Assembly: GCF_017562075.2 (NCBI RefSeq)
Contig: NC_054082.1
Location: forward strand, 37,939,942-38,003,941
Source of the DNA: Anopheles merus
Lineage: Eukaryota > Arthropoda > Insecta > Diptera > Culicidae
Length of the DNA: 64,000 nucleotides
Reading direction: 5' to 3'
In this document: piece after piece, positions 13,933 through 27,699 of the stretch
Numbering within the stretch: position 1 is the stretch's first letter
How the letters are laid out: the number at the start of each line of letters is the position of its first letter
Position numbers and translations under genes: made by a program
Notes under the pieces: generated by a model
The model's input: only the letters and a program-made list of their open reading frames with translations
What the model was told of the DNA's origin: nothing
Databases searched by the model: none

Positions 13933-14136
13933 CAGGGGAAAGAACAACCGACACGGAACGAAAATGAGTGTAACGTAATTTATCGTAATTGATTCAACGC
14001 GCGGTATGGATGGGAAGGTAGGGAAATGCTTTCTACATGAGGGGTGTGTTGTATGTGCGATAAAAGTTAATCCAGAGCAAGTGTTCCAAGGATCGGGCAC
14101 AGCTTCATGCCGGGTGCTGGGAACCAAAGAGAAATA

Positions 14137-14182
14137 AAGAGAGAGAGAGAGGTAAATAGAGAGAGAAAGAGAGACAGGGAAA
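14137..14182 (+). repeat. Imperfect (GA)n microsatellite
   Basis: GA repeats broken by short insertions (gaggtaaatagagag, aaagagagacaggg). It lies 200 nt beyond the perfect GA run at 13883 and may be an eroded extension of the same purine-rich tract. Confidence 0.85.
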
Positions 14183-17100
14183 GAAGGTCAATGGAAGGAC
14201 CCCATAGCAACACGGAGACGAACGGATCGCGCACATGTGTATGCAATAAGATGGGCCGAGAATCCTTTTGGAGACACCTCCCGGATGTCACATACCTCGC
14301 CAAAAACTGGGGATATCCATGGCAAAACCCGAGAACGCAGTACTCAGCTGATGCAAACCGCTGCCTTTTCCCGTGTTAGGTTTGTGGGCGAGTGGCGAAC
14401 GATGAGTCAACCGGTTGAAGTGAGCATAATCCACGGTGGGAGAGAAGTGCCGGGTAATGGGCTACAGTGTGCGCTGTACAGACATCAAGAACGATCCGAA
14501 TGCCCTTCTGCGGATGTTACAGATCCGTGTATGTGGAAGTGTGTGAGTGCGGGTGTATTTTTCCTTGTCCCGTTTGGTGAAGCTACACGAGCACATAAAT
14601 TTCAAAATTAATTAATTTGATTCAATTTTCTCTCTTCCTCGTACCGAGCCACAAAGCGTTGCCGCTTTTTCCTCGGAAAGCTACTGCGGTGGGTTTACAC
14701 TGGAAAACGGTTCGTTTGTGTTGGTAACTGCACCCTTCGCTGTGTGTGTGTGTATGTTTTTTTTACTTGCGTGATACACATACCACGTAAGCGGAGTGTG
14801 TGTGCCATCACCTAGGAAGTGTAAAAAAGTGGTAACCTTAATGATAATGCTCCCTGATTACTCACTTTATGCTCAGCGAAAAACATCTCGCTGGTAGTTA
14901 ATTAGCTTCCTCTTTCTCTGCGCCACTTTTATCGAGATTTCCCATGGCGAAAGCGGTGGAAGAGTTATCTTTCATCTTGGTGCAAATACCGAGCAGCACC
15001 AAGTTCGGCTGCCTTATACATCCACCCAGCTCGGTCGGCCTTAAACCTTGCCCCAGTTCTTGCTCATCGTACGGGAAGCGATTCGGGCACTGCGGTACAC
15101 GACACTGCCCTAAATGGGTTTTGTGGTCCAATAATTCAGCAAATTATTGTCACCGGAAGGCACGTTGCCAAAAAAAAAAAAAAACAAAAAAGTTCACGGA
15201 ACCGATAGCGTAACCGGCTGCTTCCGGTTCCGTTAGCAAATCGCATTCGGAAGCGTAGTTGTTTCTTGTTTTATGATTTTTATTGCTCCGTGCGTTTCTT
15301 TCCGACCAAGCGGCTGAACTTGCACGGTTTGTTGAGTATTTATTGCATTGCCAGTGTGCCGGTGATCGATACACTTATGTTAAGTGGATACATTTATATT
15401 GATAGGATAAGCATATAATCTCTTCATTGCCGATGGAGCGAGCCGTGTATTGATGATGTGTACTTTTGTTATTTTATTCAACGGATGAGAGTGGAATTGT
15501 TTCGTAGGGAGCATTGTTTTGAATCTGGCCTGAATTGAAAGGATGATGAATCTGACTTCTTCTGTGTATTGATTTAATTTTGAAGACCTTATTTCAATTG
15601 CCAATTTTTTAGATTGTATATTAATTTTACATCTTTCAGTCACATTTCTGCCTTTAACTATCATACTAAAATCGAAACATCTTCTGTTACAATCCCCAAT
15701 CCAATATCGACAAGCTCTATGAAGACATGTCGCAACCATCCTGCTGCAGCACGTTGCGGCGACACTCCATTGTGCACCACGCGCAGAAATAGCATTCGCG
15801 GTTCGTAACTCGCACAGTTTGCGAAAGACAAACACCGCCTGTAAGCGTGTACAGCACCGACGACGGCGGTTGACCGTTGGCAAACATGAACCATATTAGT
15901 CGCGCAAACATCACCCATGTGCTGAACACTTTCTGTACAGCTTCTCTACCGTCCTCACTCTCTCCCATCCGAAACCACACCTACGTGCATACCAGAAGTT
16001 TATTCTGATGAGTCAGACACAAATCAGTCAGTCCCGACGACCCGACTATTAACCTTTGCCAGCCCTTTTTGCCATCGCATGGGGCAATATGCAATAGGGA
16101 GCCACTATGCAACGGAAAGGCTAATATTGACCATCTTTACGGTTTTCGGGCCAGCGGTGTGCGCTGCGGATGAGGATGAGCGGGTACTAATCGTCTTGAC
16201 GACTAGCGACCACTAGCAAACGGCGCTTGCCCACCCTCGTAAGCTACTACGTAACTAAAATGCCACGTTTGGCGATGCGCGTGCTACTAAACGACTGGAG
16301 ATGCAAGAGTAAAAGAAACGCCCGATAACGATAAGCATGATCGCTATATCATCCCGACTGCTTCTCGATACCATCCCACTCGTCTTTGATTTCAACTGTA
16401 TCCTCCTTCCTCTACCGAATTCCATGATATCGTAGCTGTGGTTCGTGGATTTAAGGTAGCAAGAAATAATGGCCGACGGTATCGACATTCTACCCAACGA
16501 AACACACCTCACGCTTCAACTTTGCCAGCCGGTAGTCCACCGGTGCCGGGCAAAACCAACTAATGGCGGTCAATGGTAAATGGGAAGCTGGCAATAAATT
16601 TTAACACCTCCCCGCGTTTTTGGTCAGCCAACGGTGGATTTGTGTGAAGGTTGGAAAAACGCGTCCGTGAGGGATGGGAGTTGGTTGAGGCCGGGAACCG
16701 TCCCGCCCCGCCGTGATGCCGTGAGATGCCGGGTTGAGATTTTATTGCTCCAAACGAGGGCGCTACATTTGCTTCGGTACCGGTTCGCTGCCACATTCGT
16801 CCACCTTGCAGCCCGCTTCCGCTTCTCCGCTTCCGTCCCGTGATAATGAAGCGCTCCTGCGTTTGCAGATGAGTGAACTAACGAGGTTAGACCGTCGGGG
16901 GTTTAACCCGGGGAATTGCAAAAGTGCGTTCCAAGCCGAAATTAATGAACTTCTCGCCCCGCGCCTGGCAGTGGTACCGGTGGAATAGAATTCCGTGGGA
17001 GAGGGCGGGTAAAAGGGGGAAAAGTGTCATAAAAGTGGTTACGTGATAAATCGAGAAATTACCGAACGTGATTGGTATCGATAGTGATCCAATTTATGTT

Positions 17101-19147
17101 TTCGATCGAGGCGCTCTAGTGTCCCGTCGACAAAGGTGCAAGCTAACGTGCTTTGCACACAGTTCGTACCAAGGACACAAATCGGAAAGGGTTCCATCAA
17201 TTTTCTCGTTAAATCGCTGCCCCCATTTGTCATTGGAGCAAACTAGATAGACAGCGTTAAACATCCATTTCGGTATGATTTGCGCGTCCCGCAGTTATGA
17301 GCAGTAGTGAATAAAAAAAAAAGATAAGAACATACACACACTTACAAGTGTATTTATTAAAAGTTAAGTGATTGTGAAACGCTCACTTTAAACAACAGAA
17401 TGCAATAACACTTAAGTGGGTACAACGATCGCACTTGAGACGCAGCGAGACAATGTCAACTTTTTTTTCTCCATTGCCGCTACGTGCGGCTGCAAAATAA
17501 AAGAAACCCCAAACAAATTCCCATCATCCTCCCGCTACACGCCCGCTGCCATCGCACCAACTTTTGCCAACAAATGTTTACGACCCAATCAAATAGAACA
17601 GTTTTTCATCGAATTTTAATGAATCATAAAGCGAGCGAAAAATGGAAGCGAAAATCGACCGACCGACCGTCCGACCGAAAATCGCACCGTTTGTTGCTTT
17701 CGCGATCGATGGTTCGCTTCCCTTTTGTTGTACGACGGTGATGGGCGTGATGGAGAGGAAGAAGTGTCTTGTTTTGGTTTATTTGCCGGTCAATTCACTT
17801 TGCCGCATGCATACAACTTATGGTGCCTCAATTCGTTCAACCGTCCGAATCGACTTTTGATGTTTTGGAGTTTGGTGAAAAAATATTGCAACGTACCGTT
17901 ACCATTTGGTGCTGAGAAACATAGTTTTTTTCTTCTTTTCTCTCTCTGTGTTTTCAGCAAACGACAAACGATTAACTGCTGCTGAGCACCGATGTGATTT
18001 TTTTTTCATCCTTTGGGGCTTTGGTCGTTTGCAATGTTCATAAACATGTTTGCAATAATTCAATTTTGAACCGTTCGAAACAGCATCATAAATTAGACAT
18101 TTTGTCACAACACACTTGTGCATAGGGAGCGGAGCAGTGCAGTGTGCTGAAGATTCGAGTTGTGTCGTAATCTATTTTTATCACTTTCGTAACTATGTAC
18201 ACCATTGTGCGCAATGGTGACATTTACCCAAAGCTTTCATTTTCATTTAATCACCTCCATTATTTTTCCCCCCGTTTTGAATCTTCAAATTCTATCTCAT
18301 TAAAAATCTTCCCTCGTCAGGGCTTGATCAATAGTGTCGTCGCTGCATCTAAGCTGACCTAAATCAATTGAGCGAAACGATTTTTCTGCTTCTTAATGCT
18401 CTTCTTCTCATACATCATTCACTATTCAACTTGCTGTGATGCCGCTCTATTTATAGTGCATTTCGATTCGCCGCTGCAAGCTGTGCACCGAATGCAAAGC
18501 GAGTGCGCCCAGACGAAATATGACCAGACGAGCACGACAACTTGGGCAGAAATGAAACTTAATTTCTTCGACCACAGATCGGCACCGTTGCGGGAACGAG
18601 TACGAGCCGAGTATGTTTGATGAGCACGTCTGTGACCCAGTTTTCGCTGATTTCGCAACCAAAATCCGTCACCGGAGCTAAATTCGATAACCGGTTCCAG
18701 CAGAGATGGGTTTTGCGATGGAAACTGGGTGGAATGACGTTTTTTTTTTGAGCAATGGAAGGATTTTTGAGTTGATAAAAGCCTTAAAAGAAAATGAAAA
18801 GGTTGAAGAAAATCCTGATTCGGTCGGTGTAGAAAGCATTTCAAGCGCATGTTTTCGCTACTTCGTACAAATGGCTGCGAAGAGTAATTCCTCGTTCATG
18901 CGCGCTGTGACAGACAGTAATGTGCTGAGATATCTTTCAGTGCAAGAAATTTATTATCATTTCAAGATGTGTATGTGTATGTATGTTTCACATATGCATC
19001 CCGTAATGGATGCTCTACACATGACGAGGGCACAAAGTTTTGCCAGATAAGGGAGCCCCAACATCTGAATCACAACCTTCGAAGTATGGATGTGATCAAT
19101 CAGTTAACATTGAGCACGGCACAGCACACGACACTATACGTTGGCTC

Positions 19148-19212
19148 TCTTTCCTCACTCACTCTTTCTCTCTCTCTTTTCTCGCTCTCTCTCTATCTCG
19201 CTCTGTCTATAT
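19148..19212 (+). repeat. Imperfect (CT)n microsatellite
   Basis: About 65 nt of CT-rich repeats with T and G interruptions. No coding potential. Confidence 0.85.
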
Positions 19213-22200
19213 AATTCTTTCACCCTCTCACTCTTTCTTTCGATATTTGCTAACAGAGCTTCATGCAAAAGAAGTTTTTGATCTGTGGAAAAGTTTTCAA
19301 ATGGCTCGTTGCCGAAGTTTATGTGCTTGAACTTTAGTGGTCTTTTGGCAGTGCTGTTGAAGCTGTTGCTCGAGCACTTTTGATGAAGGACGGGTGATGG
19401 TAAATGCAGCCGTCAGAATGGAAAATATGCCTGTAAAGTTCAACATTCAAACAAAACTGTATGCCGTAGCAAATCACCAAGACAGAAAAGGGGATGGACG
19501 CGTTGAAATCAATCCATTTTCTAGCGGCAGAAAAGTTTCGTGACGTTAGCTGAATGTTATGATGTTTTAGGATGGAGTGGATCGATGGGCTTTCACGCAT
19601 TTTATTCAAATTATGTTTCATTTCACGTTTATATTGCAGACAACAGCAAATATGCATTTGCTGAAAAACATGCATCATTTCGCAAGATTTTTCAAAAACA
19701 CAACCATTTCCAAGCCAACACTTCACGACTATGGTTCATTTTGATGGATGCAGTCTGCAAATAAACAAAAGCCTCTGGCGCTCTCGAGCCTTATCAGCAC
19801 ATTTGCAGACCATCCCGTGTCAGGAGGTAAGAAGCAATTCTCTACCCTGTTGGCAACCGTGTAGCTGAGCTTCGCTGCATTTGCATATCAATGGCGATGT
19901 AAAACCACCAGTTGTAGAGTGATAAAACGCTTTCGAACGTAGCCGTCCCCGGTGGTCCAGCCTTTCAATCCAGTTGGCTGCAAAGCAAGGCTAGTGGTCG
20001 GGCCGTACGTGTCACAGATTGAACCCGAAACATAAACAGCACTTTGGCGTGGTATCCGGGACTGCGGGTCACTCGCACTGCCGTCCAGATTGCACTTGCA
20101 ATGGTGGCGAAGGTATGCAATGGTCACATGTCGATTCCGGCAACCTGTGTACGATGCACGACCGTTACAAAGTGAACGGGATGGCGAAAAAAAAAAAACA
20201 ACAAAAGCAGGGTTAAACTCAACCCGATCAAAATACACCGGAAGAAGTGAAACTAAGCCGCATATTTTCGTGGTTTTCGGTACGGGATTTTCCACGACGC
20301 TTCTTACTCTTATTCAACGAAAACGCCATGCTCGTCCTGCCATGCGCTTCTGAACGATCGAAATCCTGTCGATCGTAGCCCATTCGAGGATGTGGTTTTT
20401 TGCACTCATTCAACCATTGTGGAGAGTTCACGTGTGTGTGTGTGTATGGGGAGATTTTCGATTGTTTCACCGGCATGGAGCTGTAATAGCGTGCGCAAGA
20501 ACGAGTGACTGCACTGGGTGGAAAGATAAATGGAGCCGCCCGGTGGCTGTTGACGAGAATGATGCTGCTGCCTCGTTCGACGCTACGACTTTCCCTGCAC
20601 GCCTAATCCGTGCACAGGTGGATTGCTTTGTGATGGAAAGCAAAACCATGGCTATGCACAGTGCACCGTACCCAACGCTGCCCACTGATGATGTTGATGA
20701 TGGTGCTGATAAAAATCGTATGCACTGGGTGCCGGTGAAAGCGTGCGAGAGAGACCAACCGTGCGGTTACGGTGGTGACAGATTGCAGGAGAGCTTTGTG
20801 CAGATTGCAGCAGAGGTTTTAGCCGCACAGAAAAAGCAAGCGTGTGTTTGGAGAATTTTCGTCAGAGACTGCATCGATAACAACACAAAAGTTCAGCTCG
20901 ATGCAGGAGGGCGCCACAGTGGCCGCAAACGTGACTTTGTGCTACACTGCGCGCATACCTGCCCGATGTGAAAGTAATAATAGTTGCTCAGCTTGAACTG
21001 TGAAGAACAAATGCGTGCAGCTTGGTTGTGAATTTCCGTGCGACAGTGGTTCCAACGAACGCCGTTTGAATTGCCGTCTATGGCTGAGCTTTTCCACGAC
21101 TGAAACGCAATAGATGTACACCACGAGGGAAGGGCCGATTTCCCGGGAAAGGGCAATTCACAACAGCAAACGGTTCAGCTGGTGGACAGTACCGGGAAAA
21201 ACCATTGATGCCAACAAGCCACAATCGTACGGTTAGCGATGCACTTTACTCGTCCGATTCATCTGCTGTGCTGCAACCATACCGCAAACCGAAAACGCAC
21301 TGCCGTGCGCCAGTGGATGATACTTTTGTGAAAATTATACACGTGCACGAAATTGCAAACCTGCAATCGGCAATTTGGATCTGTGAATTGCAATCAAAAT
21401 GCATTGACCGTGGTTGATGGAAAGATGCGCTGGCCATGGGAGCAATTTGGGCCCGGCTATCAAAAGGTGACGATTCAATTGCACCTGAAAGGGGTTTGAA
21501 GTATCACAGTGTTAATTCAGGGTTTAAGCGATCTGGCACAATGTTTTCAAGTTGATCAGTGGATGCGATGTATTTATTTGATTTAACGAGTCACAATAAA
21601 TACAGTACACTAACGCCAGGCAGGTTAGCCGGAAATTTTGCCGGATAATTTTCTCGTCAAATGTGTTAGATGTGGACGAGATTTTTTGGATATTTTCATG
21701 AGGCAATACGGCAACACCTTTGTTACATGTACTGCGTGGTATAAAATATATATCTTTCGGTTACCAAACGTATCGCCTGGAAAAATACAAAAGCTTTTGT
21801 TGAACGATCACTTGGCTACACATTACTCATGAACTGATTAAAATTTTACTCCCCTTTGTGTTTAGTACCGCGGTATATTTTAACCTTCATTTTGTTCCTT
21901 TTATCAATTTTCCGCAAAATATTACACTGCGATCCATTTGTTTACATGCGCCAGCAATGGTCGCTTTCTGTTATTATTTCCATTTCTGTTTTGTGCAAGT
22001 CAAGTGCCGATTGTATACCTTCCAGTTCCAGTATCCATTGAATTTGTTTCTTTTTGTATCGTATTTGCTCTCCGCTGGCTTCATACTAGCAGCCAACGTT
22101 TGCCACGAAACGTGCGGTTCAGTGCACCATTTCAGTTTCATGTTCTGTGTTTATTTTGCACCGTTTCCTTTCACCAGAAAAAAAAAAAATTGCTAAATAA

Positions 22201-23504
22201 AACTGGCAACATTCGAAATCAGTTCCGGCTTTACCTTTTTCAACAACCATTCGACTCATTAAATCATTAATTAGAGACCGATTTGCAGCTTCTGAATGTA
22301 CCTTTGCGAAAACGGTTGGAATGAGAACATTTCTGGCGGATGTCGCAGGCGTGGGCATAGCAGACCCTTCGTACGAATAATTTCGGACATCCAATCAAGG
22401 CCATAAGGAGTGGGAGCTGCTCAGAAACATAATCCCCGGATTGCCCACTGGCACTTTATTGTGCCGTAGATGTTGTCGTTAATTTGTCCACACTGTTTAC
22501 GCCTCCAAGATGGACTCCGAATGGCCAGTTTTTACGCTCCCAGGTCACAATGGAGAAAATGAGAAATTTTAACTACGTTAAAAACGAGTCCTTCCGTTTT
22601 GCAGCTAAAGTGCAAAGCTAAGAGCAACAATGATAGCAAAGAAAAAAGGGGTTTGCAAGCCATCATTGTGACATAATTGGTTTTATGATCCTGTGCTCCG
22701 TTCGCCACTATTACACGGACTCCCGCTGTGGTCACATTTTACACCGCATCACCACCAGGACGGCTCGTTTTCCAGCCAGCGAGTCGCACCGTATAAGAGG
22801 CACGTAGCAAAAATCATGACACCCACAACCAGTGTTTTCCGACCCCGTTTCAACTTCCGGTACCGTTTCTTCCCCGAGCCACTGGTACGCATAGAAACAG
22901 AAAGGTAGCGGAAGCCTTTCCCCAACAGATAACTTCCGACTGGCAGCGAAAACACATCAGCAATTATCATTTAGTGCTTACAATAACAAAAAGCCACAGC
23001 AAACTTCCTGCTGCTCCCCAAGCACATACACAAACACACTTTGGCACCTAGCAGAAGCTGGGCCCCGGAAAGTCCCTCGGGGGTGTTTCATCCGCCACCC
23101 TCTCGCCAGCCGCATGCAGCGTACCCACGTTTAGAGAACATTTGAAAACTTTTCTATTATCCAAGATGAGCTTCCTGGGGCAACGTGTCTCATCGGAAGG
23201 CGAAATTCGTTCACCCAAAACCAAACCGGGCTCTCCCGCTTTCGCTAGGCATCGACAACGGAAGCAGTTGAAGGCCTAGTTAACCCAAAGGTGGGGAAAG
23301 AGCGGAGAGTGAAGTACTGAGTTGGACTAAATGGGTGACGCGGGACGCGGGTGTGGGTAGGATTTTTAGTAGAAACTCTAACAAAATCGTCAGCATGCCG
23401 GGCCCAACCCCCGGAAGAAGTTTCGACGCTCTCAAAAACCAGAAAGTACTTCTAGTGGGACGGTACGAAGGGGTCACGACATTGGTCGGGCGGGAAAAGA
23501 CAAC

Positions 23505-23555
23505 ATCGTCATCATCATCATCATCATCGTGTACACCATCATCGTCATCATCGCT
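23505..23555 (+). repeat. (ATC)n microsatellite
   Basis: Two blocks of ATC/GTC triplets separated by gtgtacacc. Translations give poly-Ser or poly-Asp on either strand, explaining the open frames here. Confidence 0.9.
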
Positions 23556-25733
23556 GGTCGACCGCTGTGTGAATTGTGGCAAAGGAATGCTAAGGCAGAC
23601 GGGCAGACGGGAAGGCGCGTGGGGAATCTTTTCCCAAAACTCATCTCATGCTCACACCAGCCCCAGTCCCAGAGCGTGCCACTCAACCGAAGCCCCATGA
23701 TGGCATTTCCCGATACAGGGCCACCCTTTCCATCCGTTTGCATTTGTCTCATTCTACCCGCACAAAGGACCGACGGGGACGGAGGCAAAAACAAAAGTTA
23801 ATAATTGCTCATATCTTTGGGGAAAACGAGAAACGAAACTGGTGACTGGGCCGCTTCATGGCAAAAGGGACAAAAAGTGAAAATGGGAAGGGAGGGGTTG
23901 GTGCTTCTTTTTTGCAGCCAGCTGCTACGGTCTGGTCCTTCCTCCCAGCCCAGGCCTTACCGGGTTTCGTTTTTCTCTGCTCAATTTCACTTCGAACCTT
24001 GGGCGCCAAGAATGGTCGATCCAGATCGATGGGCCAGGCAAGGGGGAAATGGATGTGCACGCGGTGCTGGAAACTTCTCATTCACTTTTCGATCTTTACC
24101 AGCTATAAATGTTGTGCACAATTTCCTCCTACGCCTCCCCACTTCCTCACAGGGGTGGAGTTGTGCAAAAGAGACTGTTTCGAACGGAAGAGCTGGTGGG
24201 ATGGTGTCATAGAAAAAGTGAGGAAAACTTGTGCCGGGAGTTGATTCTTTGGCGTTACAGTGCCTTCTACACCCTACCACTCAAGTTGGCCTTTTGATGT
24301 TGGCTTGAGGTTACGGGATGGTGCTGGATGGTTTCATCTTGTTTTGGGTTGATGATTAGTTTGCTTACATCCGATCAAACGTTCAAATATGTCCTCTGTG
24401 TCCAAGAAGGTGAATCGAGCACCACAGCACTGCGAAGGTTATGACGCACTCATTTGGATGTGCAATTAGAGAAATTGTTGGCAATCTACATCGAGCGTGG
24501 TACATTTCCTACCTTTGATTCTTGTTCGGGTCAGGTGAGAGAATTGTTGAAAGGATGATGATTAGATTAAAGTTAAAGTGTTTTTGTCATTCCATTTAAT
24601 CGAACAGAAAAAGGATATACAGCAGTAGAAGCTTTAAAGAGGGACAAGATAAAAACATCCTTCTAGTTAGTCTAGCAATTTTTTTTTTGAAGTTGAACCG
24701 ACATTGTAATACGTTATCTGTCAGTAAGTTGTTGTGCTAAGCTCCATTGAAATTAATATTGAAAATTATGGCGGTTTTCCAAGCCCAATGGACACACAGC
24801 CATGAAGATATATTATTACGGCGAATCATGAAAAACCATGCAAACAATTTTTTTTAAAATTTGAAGTACTTTAGAAACTTCAGCTCGACAATGTTAGTTC
24901 TTTAATAGCGTTTTAATATATCTTTCAATATAAACTACAACAGTAAGCACAAAGATTAAAACTATTCTGTGAGACAAGAACACTAAGCTTCAAGGCAAAA
25001 TGTCTTAAGCTTTCGGTAAACTTGAAATAAAATTATAAGACGCGTAAAACGTTTGCTAACCGAATAAAAGTTCCAAGAAGTAGCTTTCATTAGCCTAATT
25101 AGTGCCTACTGATTCCCTTTGCCCTCTGTTCAATAGGACCGTAACCTACGAAACGATGTCTAATGAGGCTAGTTATAGAATCCGTGGATATGATATTAGT
25201 GCATTTCGTGGAAAGGCAAGCATAAAATCGTAGTAGAGCAGATTTTGTGATTCTTCTTCAAATTTTGAACAGGTTCCACGCAAAATAACAACCAATAATT
25301 CTAAAAAAGCCGTTCCTTGTCCTCTCAGCAGTATAAAATAGCTAATGATCAGATTCGGTATTTATTCACAGTAGAACGATGCAGATTTATTATCGAGCCA
25401 AGATTTAAGCAGTTTGTTTACAAAAACAACATTTTTTATAAAACAACACTATATAAATTTCTTCTTTTCTGTAAAAGAAAGGACTTGTTGTAAATGTCTT
25501 TTTTTAATTATATTTTTTAGGTTTAAGCAAACTATTCATACGAATTTTACAAATGACATTGCCTCGCTTCACCGACACACTCTTTGCATCTGTCAAGGTC
25601 ACTTTTCAACGGCCATTTCATTCGCACCATACCACACTACAAACGGGCACTTTTCTGCAACCATGCTGACACACGATGGACCGAGGGAACGTTTTATTCC
25701 ATATTTTATTGCGCTCAAATGGATAAATCATGT

Positions 25734-25755
25734 TTGCTGCTGCTGCTGCTGCTCT
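25734..25755 (+). repeat. (TGC)7 microsatellite
   Basis: Seven TGC units. No coding context is supportable. Confidence 0.9.
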
Positions 25756-27603
25756 TCTGCCGCACACCACAGCACCGCAGGAATTGGTCTGAGAACAAGC
25801 GCACTGAGCATTTCCCACACGTTCCGACTAGTCTTCTCTTTTCCCCAAAGCTTTCATTTTAAATTTTGAAGAAAAAAATCAATTTACCAACCGGTCAATG
25901 ACGGTCTGAAGGCAACCTTACTTGAAGTTGTATATTTGCGTTACAGTCAAAAATCAATGCAAACGCCGGCACTTCGTTACTGCTTTCGTTTGGCCGCTCG
26001 GTTTGGCTATGATTTCGTAATCAACCTCGGCGTGTTCAACTTTCGGTGCGGTTTGTTGTCGCTCAAACTCTTCACCTCTACGTGGTTCTCCTTTTTGCAT
26101 CGGAAACGCTTCGTATTTTTAACTGCCGAATCAAGCCAGAGACTGGTTGCGCAGCAACCTTTTCTAACTTGCTCTCGTAAAGTTTCCGTACCTGCCCTGC
26201 CTTTCTTCATCTGCCCCCAACAGGCAAATAAACTTTATACACTCTTTTCCCTCCCCGCTTTGCCAAACCTTCCGATGGAGCAAGCATCCATGTTCCGGGT
26301 TACATTTTTCTCACCACCCTCACACGCACACTCTGCACTCCCACTACCTGCACACACTGCTGCTCTTATTCTGGCGGGCATCGTTGCCATCGACGACCCT
26401 GCAAAAGGGGAAACAATGAAACGCGTGTGCTAGCATTTAAAATTCACAAGACCATCAAACACTCCAACTTCTGGAAAAAGTCGACCTCAATTTCTTTGAT
26501 TAACTGGAAGCCACCGTCACTGCACTCCCGTGGAGCGTTTCTTCGCTGTGCTCCCTTCGACAGCGACTTCAAATGGAGTGGAGATGAAATAAGGGGGAGG
26601 GAGGGAAGGGGGAGGAGAGAATTTCTTGACCTTGGGTGAGCACTGAGCCGGAATGTACGCGTGATACACGGTGCGTCCCTGCAAACTACCATTGTTGTCC
26701 TGGTCGTCCTCATCGTCTTCATCAGCTCAATCCGTTGCTTACCGTATTTGTTACCATCGCGTCTCCAGGCAAATCCATGTAAACGCTTCTTGGTTGTTGG
26801 GTGAAAACCAGTGTGTATGTGTGTGTGCGTGTACATAAAGTACGATGTTTTTTCACCGTATTTGCTCTACGCTTCTCCTACCGTTTGTGCAATTCCGCAG
26901 AGGACAGCGCTTCCACCCCCGGCGCAGCATCGCTTCGAGTTCAGAAGATGGAAGCGTTCTTCCACTTAAGAAAATACCATCCCATCAAATTAAACCAACA
27001 TAAACTGTGAGCGCTGGAACGCAGACGGGATGGGGCGTCCGTTTCGTGCCTCTTAAATTTCCCCTCTCTCCCTCGAAACCTCAACCCAGCGCTGCGGTAG
27101 AAAGTGGCAGGAATTGTAAAATAAAAGGCGAAACACACACAAAACATCCAACCCTCAACGGGATGGCACGAGTAAACAAAACCCCAAAAGAAACGGCGCG
27201 ATGGGAAGCGAGCGGAGGGGCACACTCATTCGGGCAAGCTTTATTTAAATTCTTATTTAACGATCGTCACAGACTGACCCCTGCACCCTCCCCCTTTCTG
27301 TCGCTGGTGTGCTTGGGCTGGCAGTTGCCGGTAAAAGGGTTGCGAGTGAAGGTACGAGTTAAAGCGACCCACCGTCTAGGCGGGACCAATTGAGTCGGAA
27401 CCGCTATTGCGCATTTTAAGGAAATCAAAAAAGGTTTCTTTTGTATTGGGTCTCGAAGATGAAATCGAAACACGGGTTGCACGGGTTGGTTGCTCCGGCT
27501 CAGGCTTTACGAGGAGGGGGGTGAATGGGCTCGTTTGTTTAATTTACCGTATGCCTCATACCGCTGCCACAGTTCCGCAGGGAGTGCGATTGGTTCGGCG
27601 CTT

Positions 27604-27696
27604 CCCAAGCAGCAAAATCAACATGCTTTCACGCTCTTTACCAACAGACCACCAAACCTGGCAGAGCGAGCAAGCATGTTGATTTTGTTGCTTGGG
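27604..27696. ncRNA. 93-nt near-perfect hairpin, candidate pre-miRNA or hairpin RNA
   Basis: The left arm starting at 27604 (cccaagcagcaaaatcaaca) pairs with the right arm ending at 27696 (...ttgattttgttgcttggg). There are 25 continuous pairs including one G-U, then mismatch, one pair, mismatch and six more pairs (27632-27637 with 27663-27668). The loop is 25 nt. Total length and arm length match an animal miRNA precursor; each arm could give a 22-nt product such as aagcatgttgattttgttgc. It matches no mosquito or fly miRNA I remember. Near-perfect pairing is unusual for a conserved miRNA, so a young miRNA, a short hairpin-siRNA source or a tiny inverted-repeat element are all possible. The strand of transcription is unknown; the transcript would be similar from either strand. 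It lies in non-coding DNA 6.3 kb before the first Gfrl exon. Confidence 0.45.
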
Positions 27697-27699
27697 TTT

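Larger units (their letters stand above)
12900..27600. other. Non-coding DNA, intronic or intergenic
   Basis: No exon could be supported. The region alternates GC-moderate blocks (14000-15300, 16000-17300, 19800-21300, 22600-24300, 26000-27600) with AT-rich blocks (13000-13450, 18150-18420, 21500-22300, 24580-25560). It holds the CT/GA pair at 13457 and 13883, CT arrays near 19150, ATC triplets near 23510, and a TGC array at 25735. Frames of up to 193 codons occur (20390-20971, plus strand), without splice or motif support. Confidence 0.5.

Noticed and set aside
18706..19050. Plus-strand frame of 114 codons starting with ATG
   Set aside because: Runs through a T10 tract, ends in GT-rich simple sequence, and no transcript signals are seen.
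20390..20971. Plus-strand open frame of 193 codons with a fairly natural composition (20530-20971)
   Set aside because: Starts in a GT-repeat-rich area, no motif, no splice sites or polyadenylation signal tied to it, and of a length expected by chance. A protein search would settle it.
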